64,000 bases of DNA from Natronomonas gomsonensis. Lineage in GTDB: Archaea > Halobacteriota > Halobacteria > Halobacteriales > Haloarculaceae. Under the pieces are notes generated by a model. That model searched no databases. It saw only the letters and a list, made by a program, of their open reading frames with translations, and was not told where the DNA came from. The position numbers were made by a program, and so were the translations under genes. Each line of letters begins with the position of its first letter. Positions within the stretch are counted from its first letter, which is position 1. Of this stretch, positions 57,509-64,000 are shown piece by piece. The DNA lies in assembly GCF_013391635.1 (NCBI RefSeq), contig NZ_JACAWU010000002.1, positions 124,001 to 188,000 on the forward strand, read 5' to 3'.

Positions 57509-59524
57509 TTATAGCTCCGGTACCGTCAGGTGGAACGACTCCTCTCTCGACTCGACGAGACAGAGGTGAAACCCGTTCTTCCGTGCGAGTTTCACGTAAC
57601 TCCGATACTTCTCGCGGCTGAGGAGGCTCCCGCTCGTGGCTTCTCGCGCCGTCGAGAGGGCATCCGGCTCGAAGAAACTCGACGTGACCGCGAAGGCGGC
57701 CGCCAGCGTCTCGTGTTCCTCACAGACGTCGGAAGCGTCGGTGACGAGCGGCCCCATCGACTCTCCACTTGTGGGGTCGCGACTTTCGTCGATGTTCGCG
57801 ACGACGAGTGGGTCGCCCATCCGGTCGCGCGCGACGATGTCGAAGTCCACCTCGCGGCCCTCCTGGCCGTCCCCGACTCGTATCGTCTCGTCGAAGCCGA
57901 TGCGGTCGATTTCGGGCAAGGCGTCGTAGAGGTGCCGCATCGCCCCCTCGGTTCCGGTAGACTGTATCTCGAAGAGGAGGTCCGTGACGAGCCACTCGAC
58001 GAAGGCGTAGGGGACCGACGACCGCAGGAAGGAATCGAACGGCGTCCCCCCGACCGTCGCGCCCTCGCTCTCGAAGCGGGTGTGGTACTCGATGCGGAGG
58101 TTCTCCGCGAGCGCCTCGGGGTCGACGCTCCCGTCGTGGGCGTTTTCGAGGGTCGCACCACCGCGGGAATCCTCGCGAATGAAGAGGTTCGTCCCCTCGA
58201 AGGCCTCCATCGATGAGAGCGATACGGCGCCGCCATCCCTTCCGTCGGTGTCCTCCGTCTCCTGTTCCGCGATACGCTGCTGGAGTCGGTCCCGCTCGGC
58301 CTGTAGGGCATCTACTTTCGACCGAAGCGACGACAGCTCTGACTCGAACTCCTCGCGGAGCGCCTCGAGTTCGGCTTCGTTGCTGGAGGGTTCCGATTCG
58401 GTTTCCACCTCGTCGTCGGTTTCAGCCTCCGTCTTATCGGATTCGGTCTCTGCCTCGTCAGTGTCGGTCCCCGCCGCTCTCTCGTGTCGTCCGGCTTCCG
58501 AACCGGATTCGACCGACGTTTCCCTCTCGGACGCCACTTCGGAGTCGAATTCGGCGCGAGTCTCGGCGTCGACGGCGCTTTCGGTTCCCGACTCGACGAT
58601 ATGCGGGGTCGCTTCCCCGGCGCCGTCGCCGCTGTTTTCGGGGTCCACCGAGGGCACCGCATGCGTCGGCTCCTCGTCGGCGCCGTCGGCGTCGGTGTCC
58701 GTCGTCTCTGCGATTTCTGCAGTCTCCGGTTCGGAGTCGTCCTCGTCCGCCGACTGACCGTCGGTAGCGTCGACATAATCCCCGACCACTTCAGTGTCCT
58801 CGGGTTCGTCGTCAGTCGGTTCCCCGCCAACCGTGGTTTCTGCCTCGTGTTCGTCGCTCGCCTCGACGGCCTCGGCTTCGGTGTCCTCCGCTTCGAGTTC
58901 CTCGTCGGGGTCCGCCGTCTCGTCGCCATCGGCGCCCACGACCGCTGTCTCGTTCGGCTCCGGGGCGGGTTCCGGCAGTTCCACGGCGGGAAGTCGAACC
59001 GCGACCACGTCGTAGATACCGACCTCGCCTTCCGCTTTCGACTGTGCTTCCTCACCCGTTAGTAGGCGACCGCTCGGACCGAGATAGCCGAGATACGATG
59101 CCTCGCCGTCTTCGTACACCACGAAGTAATCGCCGCTGAGGACGTTCTTCGACAGTTCGACGTAGCCGGTGAATCCCCCCTCCGAAAGCGTCTCGTGGAC
59201 CGTCGACAGCGGCGTCTCGTCGCTGAAATACTGGCCACGAACATCGCCGTCGAGAGTCAACATGGCCGCCAGTGCGGCGGTCGCCGGGTGGGGCGCTTCG
59301 TGTGTCCGTCCGCTCGCGTCCTCGAAGGCGTCGATGTCGCCCTCCCGAGGCGCTTCGTCGATGTCCGCTCGAACGGCCAGGGGGTCACCGTCTTCGAAGA
59401 ACAGCCACGTCCCGTCGGCCTCGACGGCGCCGCTGAATCCACGGGAGCGCAACGAATCAATCCCCTCGAAGCCGCCGTCGAACGGCGACACCTCCCACTC
59501 CTCGATTACGGTGTGGGCATCCAT
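57509..59524 (-). CDS. Large acidic three-part protein (DUF7527-like) with possible nuclease fold
   Basis: 671 residues from ATG 59524. The N-terminal domain (about 1-170; MDAHTVIEEWEVSPFDGGFE) is globular, with repeated LSKNVLSGDYFVVYEDGEAS-like strands. The middle (about 180-390) is low-complexity D/E/T/A-rich. A coiled coil follows (about 390-430; SELSSLRSKVDALQAERDRL). The C-terminal domain (about 445-671) has a VDFDIVARDRMGDPLVVANI pattern, a beta-hairpin with acidic residues that recalls PD-(D/E)xK nuclease cores, preceded by VEWLVTDLLFEIQSTG. I recall haloarchaeal DUF7527 for such proteins, but not the function. It is divergent from the hairpin cluster and convergent with the HTH gene. 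Confidence 0.65.
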   Translation of the reverse strand: MDAHTVIEEWEVSPFDGGFEGIDSLRSRGFSGAVEADGTWLFFEDGDPLAVRADIDEAPREGDIDAFEDASGRTHEAPHPATAALAAMLTLDGDVRGQYFSDETPLSTVHETLSEGGFTGYVELSKNVLSGDYFVVYEDGEASYLGYLGPSGRLLTGEEAQSKAEGEVGIYDVVAVRLPAVELPEPAPEPNETAVVGADGDETADPDEELEAEDTEAEAVEASDEHEAETTVGGEPTDDEPEDTEVVGDYVDATDGQSADEDDSEPETAEIAETTDTDADGADEEPTHAVPSVDPENSGDGAGEATPHIVESGTESAVDAETRAEFDSEVASERETSVESGSEAGRHERAAGTDTDEAETESDKTEAETDDEVETESEPSSNEAELEALREEFESELSSLRSKVDALQAERDRLQQRIAEQETEDTDGRDGGAVSLSSMEAFEGTNLFIREDSRGGATLENAHDGSVDPEALAENLRIEYHTRFESEGATVGGTPFDSFLRSSVPYAFVEWLVTDLLFEIQSTGTEGAMRHLYDALPEIDRIGFDETIRVGDGQEGREVDFDIVARDRMGDPLVVANIDESRDPTSGESMGPLVTDASDVCEEHETLAAAFAVTSSFFEPDALSTAREATSGSLLSREKYRSYVKLARKNGFHLCLVESREESFHLTVPEL

Positions 59525-59581
59525 ACACGCCGAAAGCCACAGGAGGGGCATATAGCTACCGACCAACCTTTTTCTTCTTCG

Positions 59582-59686
59582 GGTTCGCGCTCCGCGCGAA
59601 CCGCTCCTCGAAAAACGTTGATGAAAAAGGCGCGACCTCGGGCCTGCGGCCCTCGGCCGCGTGAACCGCGCGCCTGCGGCGCGCGG
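59582..59686. repeat. Three perfect three-base-loop hairpins in a row
   Basis: GGTTCGCGC-TCC-GCGCGAACC (59582-59602), GGGCC-TGC-GGCCC (59640-59652) and CCGCGCGCC-TGC-GGCGCGCGG (59666-59686). All have exactly three-base loops, and two share the loop TGC. The region 59525-59787 also has A/T tracts between hairpins. It contains no gene. It separates the divergent DUF7527-like gene from the lipoprotein gene, whose stop is at 59788. Confidence 0.75.
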
Positions 59687-59787
59687 ACGTTCTACTTACT
59701 CTTTTAGCTCTGGTGAAGCCCTCGTCGAGAGACATATCCGGACTTCGGCTCCGGTTAGTACAGAGCGTGAGTGTATCATACTCGCCG

Positions 59788-60330
59788 CTATTCAACGACC
59801 TCAAAGGGAGCGGCGAGTGCGATGCCTGCATCATGTTCGGAGAACCCCCAGTAGATGAACCGATACGTGGCTGGTGTGTGTATCGTACACCGTTGGAACG
59901 GGCCCGAGAATTCGTTGACGCTGAGTGTCATTTCCCATCGGAGTTCTTCGCCGGGCTCCAGAACCCGTTGAGACGGCGACCACTCGTACTCGTTGGGCAC
60001 GCCAATGGTATTCCGCCACTTCCCGTCAGGGCTCAACCGCTGAATCATATATCGCGGTTTCCCCAGTGTGGTGAGTGGGTCAGTGGACTCGTTTGTGAGT
60101 GTCGCCACGAATTGCTCACCTGGCGAAATGGATTGTGGCACTGTCAACGACGCATACCGAAGATAGTCCACTATCAACCGTTTTCTGAACACCTCCCCGA
60201 CGTGACGATAGCCCGAAGAGCAGACCTGCTGTTCGTTTCCTGTAATGGCATCAAGGCATCCAGCGAGGGCAATTGTCCCGGCTGAACCGCCGAGTGCGAG
60301 AAGCCGACGACGTGAGAGGGGAGGGCTCAT
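59788..60330 (-). CDS. Tat-exported lipoprotein of unknown function
   Basis: 180 residues. SRRRLLALGGSAGTIALAGC is a twin-arginine signal with a lipobox, so the mature protein is lipid-anchored outside. The mature part has an immunoglobulin-like beta pattern: ASLTVPQSISPGEQFVATLTNES, PSQRVLEPGEELRWEMTLSV and RCTIHTPATYRFIYWGFSEH. This fits a small beta-sandwich adhesin or binding protein; no family recognised. Its base composition is AT-richer than neighbours, which may indicate a more recent acquisition. The downstream intergenic has the three hairpins. Confidence 0.75.
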   Translation of the reverse strand: MSPPLSRRRLLALGGSAGTIALAGCLDAITGNEQQVCSSGYRHVGEVFRKRLIVDYLRYASLTVPQSISPGEQFVATLTNESTDPLTTLGKPRYMIQRLSPDGKWRNTIGVPNEYEWSPSQRVLEPGEELRWEMTLSVNEFSGPFQRCTIHTPATYRFIYWGFSEHDAGIALAAPFEVVE

Positions 60331-60484
60331 AGCAGAATCAACTTCACCTCGTGGTATACCTTTTTTGCCACTACTCTCCCGTTGAACCGGATGTTAGACT
60401 CGCACTTCTATCGAACGATGGACTCGCTTCGCTGCGGCTGAAAACAACGTTCCGTACGTTCTGCGATACGCCAACACCAACTGT

Positions 60485-61072
60485 TTAGGCGTACCGCTCT
60501 TCCTCCCACGGATTCGCAGTGTTCGAGTAGCCGCGCTTCTCCCAGTAGCCGCGTTCGGATTCGGTGAGGAACTCGACGCCGGAGACCCACTTCGCACCTT
60601 TGTAGGCGTACTTGTGTGGCGTGACGACTCGGAGAGGGCCGCCGTGTTCGGCCGGAAGCGGCTCGCCGTCGAGCTCCCACGCGAACATGACCTCTTCGCG
60701 CGCACACTCGGAGAGCGGGAGGTTCGTCGTGTAGCCGTCGTGGGCGTGAAACATCACGTGGACGGCGTCGTCGTCGACGCCAGCGTGGTCGGTCAACGTC
60801 GGGAACGTAACGCCGTGGAACCCACAGTCGAAGCGCGACCACCCGGTGACGCAGTGGAAGTCCTGTTTCTGGGTCTGTGTGGGGAGTTCCTGTAGCTCCT
60901 CGAACGACAAGGAGAGTTCCTCGTCGACGGCGCCCCAGACCTCGAAGGTCCAGTCGTTCGGTATCGACGGGGTTCCGCCCTTCGAGAGCACTGGGAACCG
61001 ACTCGTCTCGCGCTGTCCGGGCGGGAGCCGCTTGCCGTCGAACTCGACGTGGAGGTCCGTCACGTCTTTCAT
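60485..61072 (-). CDS. Molybdopterin-dependent oxidoreductase of the sulfite oxidase/MsrP (YedY) fold
   Basis: 195 residues. Typical elements: LSLSFEELQELPTQTQKQDFHCVTGWSRFD, where C of FHCVTGW is the molybdenum ligand, then GVTFPTLTDHAGVDDDAVHVMFHAHDGYTTNLPL, AWELDGEPLPAEHGGPLRVVTPHKYAYKGAKWVSGVEF and ERGYWEKRGY. Short molybdoproteins of this type lack signal peptides here, so they act in the cytoplasm; substrate could be a sulfite- or sulfoxide-like compound. The C-terminal NPWEEERYA is complete. 192 nt separate it from the divergent RHH gene. 60331-60484 carries no gene I can support. Confidence 0.9.
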   Translation of the reverse strand: MKDVTDLHVEFDGKRLPPGQRETSRFPVLSKGGTPSIPNDWTFEVWGAVDEELSLSFEELQELPTQTQKQDFHCVTGWSRFDCGFHGVTFPTLTDHAGVDDDAVHVMFHAHDGYTTNLPLSECAREEVMFAWELDGEPLPAEHGGPLRVVTPHKYAYKGAKWVSGVEFLTESERGYWEKRGYSNTANPWEEERYA

Positions 61073-61229
61073 ACTGGGTGATTCGGGGTCGCTTGTAGGT
61101 AGGCCTATCGCTCCGCAAGCGGTTTGCGAAACGGCTCGTCGAAACGATAAAATTGATGCTCATTTCGGTAAGGATTATTTGGGTAACCTGGGCTTCGGTT
61201 TTCGAGTAGCGAAAATTTCCCCGTCAGAG

Positions 61230-61237
61230 TTAAATAC
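61230..61237 (+). promoter_or_regulatory. TATA-like box for the ribbon-helix-helix gene
   Basis: TTAAATAC lies 28-35 nt upstream of ATG 61265, the expected spacing for a leaderless haloarchaeal transcript. The adjoining palindrome at 61247-61262 would cover the start site region. Confidence 0.5.
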
Positions 61238-61246
61238 CCCATCCCC

Positions 61247-61262
61247 GAACGTTCGAACGTTC
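61247..61262. promoter_or_regulatory. Palindromic autoregulatory operator candidate
   Basis: GAACGTTCGAACGTTC is a perfect 16-bp palindrome made of two identical 8-bp palindromes (GAACGTTC). It ends 2 nt before the ATG of the ribbon-helix-helix gene and sits over the predicted transcription start. RHH dimers bind such short symmetrical sites and commonly repress their own genes. Confidence 0.5.
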
Positions 61263-61264
61263 CG

Positions 61265-61477
61265 ATGCCGAAGGTACAACTCACTGTCCCGGAACATCTC
61301 GAAATGCAAATCGCCCAACTGGTGGAGAAGGGCGAGTTCGTAAACCGGGAAGAAGCCATCGAAGAACTGCTGTCGACCGGGCTCCGAGCCTACAAGACGA
61401 GCGGTCCGATGGACGACGAAGAACCGGGCTTCGAAGAGGACGGGATGATGGGACACGACGACGAGTACGTCTTCTAG
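61265..61477 (+). CDS. Ribbon-helix-helix (CopG-type) DNA-binding protein
   Basis: 70 residues. N-terminal beta strand KVQLTVPEHLEMQIAQLV, then helix and VNREEAIEELLSTGLRAYK, the RHH fold in full. A disordered acidic tail (DEEPGFEEDGMMGHDDEYVF) follows. RHH dimers place the N-terminal strand into the DNA major groove. It starts directly after the palindrome GAACGTTCGAACGTTC and a TATA-like TTAAATAC, so autoregulation is likely. No toxin partner follows, so it is not obviously an antitoxin. The next gene is 75 nt away on the same strand. Confidence 0.9.
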   Translation: MPKVQLTVPEHLEMQIAQLVEKGEFVNREEAIEELLSTGLRAYKTSGPMDDEEPGFEEDGMMGHDDEYVF

Positions 61478-61552
61478 CAACCCGTTCGGCGCTGTTTTCG
61501 TGTGGCTGGTTCCCGCGAAAGCGTTAAACGGTCCCTAACAGTATCCACGAAT

Positions 61553-61831
61553 ATGCACAAAGACGAACTCCTCGAACTGCACGCGAAGATGGTATCGATA
61601 ATGGGTCACTTCCAGGACATGGACGAAATCGATTCGTCTGTGTTCGACCCCTACGAATCACTCGACGTGACGCCCGACGATGTTCACAAATCGAAGAGCG
61701 AGCACAAACACGCCGTGTTCGTTCTCGGTAACGCCTTGGCTAACGTCATGAGCGAAGACGAGTTCTCCGATGCGGGCCGCATCGGCAAGCGGATGAAGGA
61801 ACTCGCCGACGACGCGGAATCGAAGCTGTAA
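61553..61831 (+). CDS. UPF0058-family protein
   Basis: 92 residues from ATG 61553 (MHKDELLELHAKMVSIMGHF), followed by SVFDPYESLDVTPDDVHKSK and HAVFVLGNALANVMSEDEFS. This matches the archaeal UPF0058 family, an all-helical small protein of unknown function found in Archaea. The 51 nt upstream in frame lack coding character. The gene precedes menF on the same strand by 97 nt. Confidence 0.88.
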   Translation: MHKDELLELHAKMVSIMGHFQDMDEIDSSVFDPYESLDVTPDDVHKSKSEHKHAVFVLGNALANVMSEDEFSDAGRIGKRMKELADDAESKL

Positions 61832-61927
61832 GCCGACTCTTCTCGAGCGTCGCGGGGCCGTCCGGGATTCCGGCCGGTGCGTGCCCGAACACGTAACCTA
61901 AAACGGTGGGGGTCTAACGTGGTGTCA

Positions 61928-63265
61928 ATGGAACCGTTGCGGAGCGAAGAGACGGCCCCGGAATCGGCGGGGCTCGTCAGTCGGTCGAGGCGGGTTCGGG
62001 AAGCACCGACGCCCAGAGCGGCTCTAACGGCGGCAGAGTCACCACGGACGCTTTGGGCTGCCCCAGGCGAGTCGACGGTCGTCGGCAGCGGCGCGGCAGC
62101 GACCATCACGGCGGACGGCCCCGGCCGTTTCGACGCGATTCGAGAGGCGGCGACGGAACTCTTCTCCGTCGGCGACGTTCACGCCGGGACGCTCGCGGCC
62201 CGACCCCGCGTGTTCGGCGGGTTTTCGTTTCACGACGAACACGTCGGGGAGGGGCCGTGGGAGGGGTATCCCGGTGCCCGATTCGTGCTCCCTCGCGTGC
62301 AAGTCACCTACACCGACGACGAGGCGTGGGTGACGGTCAACGCGATCGACGCCGGCGCCGCCGACGTCGAACGCCGACTCGACACCGCCACCGAAGCGCT
62401 CCTCGACACGTCGGAGCCAGCCGTCTCCGCGGGACCGCCGGGCGTCGAAAGCCGGACACGGACCACCTCGAAGGCGGAGTGGCGCGACAGCGTCACGGCT
62501 GCTATCGACCGCATCGACGCCGGCGAGCTCCGAAAGGTCGTCCTCGCACAGGCACTGGAGGCTCGTCTCGACGCGCCGCTGTCGATTCCCGACGCGATTG
62601 CCCGACTCGGCGACACCTATCCGAACTGTTTTCGGTTCCTCTTCGAACCGGAGGTCGGCCGTTCGGGGTTTTTCGGTGCGACGCCGGAGCGACTCGTCGG
62701 CCTCCGGGGTCGAACGGTCGAAACGGGCGCCATCGCTGGCACGACCGGCCGCGGCGACACCCCGGAAGAAGACGAGTGGCTCGCCGAGGAACTGCTGGCA
62801 GACGAAAAGAACGTCCACGAACACGAACTCGTCGCCGACGCCATCCGGGAGCAACTGGAACCCTATGCAGCGTCCATCCGCGCGGGCGAGCGTGGCATCC
62901 GTCGGTTGGCGACCGTCCAGCACATCGAGACGCCGATTACCGCCGAGTTGGCCGTCGACGAACACGTCCTCTCGCTCGTCGAGGCGCTACACCCCACACC
63001 GGCGGTCGGCGGACTGCCCCCGGACCGCGCACTGGATACCATCCGCGACACCGAACCGTTCGAACGTGGCTGGTACGCCGCGCCTGTCGGGTGGTTCGAC
63101 GCCGCCGGCTACGGCTCCTTTGCGGTTGCCATACGGTCGGCAGTCGCCCGTGAGGATGTCGCGACGCTGTTCGCTGGCGTCGGCATCGTCGGTGACTCCG
63201 ACCCCGACCGCGAGTGGGACGAAGTGCAACTGAAGTACCGGCCCATCCTCGACGAACTCGAGTGA
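61928..63265 (+). CDS. menF: Isochorismate synthase
   Basis: 445 residues from ATG 61928. Chorismate-binding enzyme fold: the N-terminal region is variable, and the core holds ELRKVVLAQALEARLDAPLS (catalytic lysine region), LFEPEVGRSGFFGATPERLVGL, TGAIAGTTGRGDTPEEDEWLAEELL and RLATVQHIETPITAELAVDE followed by LHPTPAVGGLPPDRALDTI. Chorismate is converted to isochorismate, the first step of menaquinone synthesis. The gene overlaps the next gene's GTG (63262) by 4 nt and is followed by menD, so an operon menF-menD is evident. A GTG nine bases upstream is an alternative start. Confidence 0.95.
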   Translation: MEPLRSEETAPESAGLVSRSRRVREAPTPRAALTAAESPRTLWAAPGESTVVGSGAAATITADGPGRFDAIREAATELFSVGDVHAGTLAARPRVFGGFSFHDEHVGEGPWEGYPGARFVLPRVQVTYTDDEAWVTVNAIDAGAADVERRLDTATEALLDTSEPAVSAGPPGVESRTRTTSKAEWRDSVTAAIDRIDAGELRKVVLAQALEARLDAPLSIPDAIARLGDTYPNCFRFLFEPEVGRSGFFGATPERLVGLRGRTVETGAIAGTTGRGDTPEEDEWLAEELLADEKNVHEHELVADAIREQLEPYAASIRAGERGIRRLATVQHIETPITAELAVDEHVLSLVEALHPTPAVGGLPPDRALDTIRDTEPFERGWYAAPVGWFDAAGYGSFAVAIRSAVAREDVATLFAGVGIVGDSDPDREWDEVQLKYRPILDELE

Positions 63266-63270
63266 CCGAG

Positions 63271-64000
63271 ATGAACGTCAACACGCTGTGGGGGGAGGTC
63301 ATCGCCGACGAACTGTCGAAGGCGGGTGTCGAGGCGGCAGTACTGGCGCCGGGAAGTCGTTCGACGCCGCTGACCGTCGCCGCCGCCGAACACGAGGGTA
63401 TCGAGACGTACTCGCTTCTCGACGAGCGGTCGGCGGCGTTCTTCGCTCTGGGTCGAGCCAAACGGACCGGAACACCGACGGCGCTCGTCTGCACCTCCGG
63501 GACGGCGCTGGCGAACTTTCACCCGGCGGTCATCGAGGCCGACCGCTCCCGCGTTCCGTTGCTGTTGTTGACGGCGGACCGTCCGCCCGAACTGCAGGAC
63601 AGCGGTGCCAACCAGACCATTGACCAGGAGCGACTGTACGGCGACGCGGTGCGTCAGTACCGGAAGCTTCCGGAACCGGAACCTGCGGACCGAAAGCTCC
63701 GGTCGCTTCGGACCGCACTCGCGCGGGCGGTCGGCACCGCGACGGGGGGCGAACCCGGACCCGTTCATCTCGATGTACCGCTCCGCAAGCCGCTGGAACC
63801 GACCGCTGGTGGGAAGGCGGCCCCGCTCGGCGTCCCCGACGGCGCGGTGCCTGGGGGGTTCGTCGACGACCACTCACTCGCCGTTGAGGGCCGCGAGGGG
63901 TCGTTCGTCGAAGTGACGCGTGGTCAATCGACGCTATCCGCTGCGGACCGACGAAACCTCGTCGAGGTAATCGAAACCGCGGATTCCGGAGTCGTCGTCT
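63271..64000 (+). CDS. menD: 2-Succinyl-5-enolpyruvyl-6-hydroxy-3-cyclohexene-1-carboxylate synthase (N-terminal part)
   Basis: The gene runs off the right edge; about 243 residues are present. N-terminus NTLWGEVIADELSKAGVEAAVLAPGSRSTPLTVAA is the ThDP-enzyme PYR domain start with the MenD-specific APGSRSTP, followed by LLDERSAAFFALG, VCTSGTALANFHPAVIEA, LLLTADRPPELQDSGANQTI and GPVHLDVPLRKPL. MenD joins 2-oxoglutarate and isochorismate, the second step after MenF. The start is either GTG 63262 (overlapping menF) or ATG 63271; they differ by three residues. Menaquinone carries electrons in the haloarchaeal membrane. Confidence 0.96.
   Translation, partial: MNVNTLWGEVIADELSKAGVEAAVLAPGSRSTPLTVAAAEHEGIETYSLLDERSAAFFALGRAKRTGTPTALVCTSGTALANFHPAVIEADRSRVPLLLLTADRPPELQDSGANQTIDQERLYGDAVRQYRKLPEPEPADRKLRSLRTALARAVGTATGGEPGPVHLDVPLRKPLEPTAGGKAAPLGVPDGAVPGGFVDDHSLAVEGREGSFVEVTRGQSTLSAADRRNLVEVIETADSGVVV

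Noticed and set aside
1..64000. CRISPR arrays, insertion sequences, integrases and rRNA
   Set aside because: No regularly spaced repeats, terminal inverted repeats, transposase or integrase motifs, or rRNA cores were seen.

Overview
The window is GC-rich DNA from a halophilic archaeon (class Halobacteria). The evidence is the very acidic proteins, TFIIB (TFB), archaeal proteasome alpha and beta subunits, halocyanin-type cupredoxin, twin-arginine lipoproteins, Bat-like HTH regulators, UPF0058, and TATA boxes placed 25-35 nt before start codons, which is typical of leaderless transcripts. The genus cannot be fixed from the sequence alone. The window opens inside a PHP-domain gene and closes inside menD.

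Layout. 1-4.4 kb: a metal-handling island with a YHS/DUF318 permease, a DUF302 protein, a SHOCT membrane protein and a cupredoxin-SHOCT protein, followed by a 5'-truncated gene. 4.5-10.6 kb: an SLC13-type anion permease with RCK_C domains, then the DabB-DabA inorganic carbon uptake pair, with a palindromic operator candidate upstream. 11-14.5 kb: amidohydrolase, Lrp-type regulator and an ABC-2 exporter. 14.7-25.5 kb: purL, a PAP2 phosphatase, a peptide-type solute-binding lipoprotein, a polyprenol-kinase-like protein, a creatininase-family hydrolase, an ABC1 kinase, a cupin and small membrane proteins.

25.5-34.4 kb: thyA-folA (an overlapping thymidylate/folate pair), a membrane-anchored HTH protein next to a PAS-GAF-Bat regulator, thioredoxin, a metallophosphoesterase, and the psmA-psmB proteasome operon. 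34.4-44.6 kb: small zinc-ribbon and PRC-barrel genes, tRNA-Glu(CTC), a TraB-like protein, a predicted nuclease-like protein, a small FAD oxidoreductase, a MATE exporter with TetR-like operator candidates, a GDT1-family transporter and an RNA-ligase-like protein that lacks the catalytic lysine. 44.7-51.6 kb: two histidine kinases, 3-hydroxyacyl-CoA dehydrogenase, an MFS transporter and an FMN alpha-hydroxyacid oxidase.

51.6-57.5 kb: an unusual promoter, a 36-residue ORF and a strongly folded stretch that ends in a tRNA-like element just before a small gene; then tfb, an aldehyde dehydrogenase, purA and a small HTH gene. 57.5-64 kb: a large acidic DUF7527-like protein, a cluster of perfect hairpins, a Tat lipoprotein, a sulfite-oxidase-fold molybdoprotein, a ribbon-helix-helix regulator with a palindrome at its own start, UPF0058, and menF-menD of menaquinone synthesis. 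Most of the window is ordinary chromosome. The accessory signals worth a second look are the metal island, dabBA with its operator, and the two candidate structured RNAs near 40.6 kb and 52 kb. No insertion sequence, CRISPR array, integrase or rRNA was seen.
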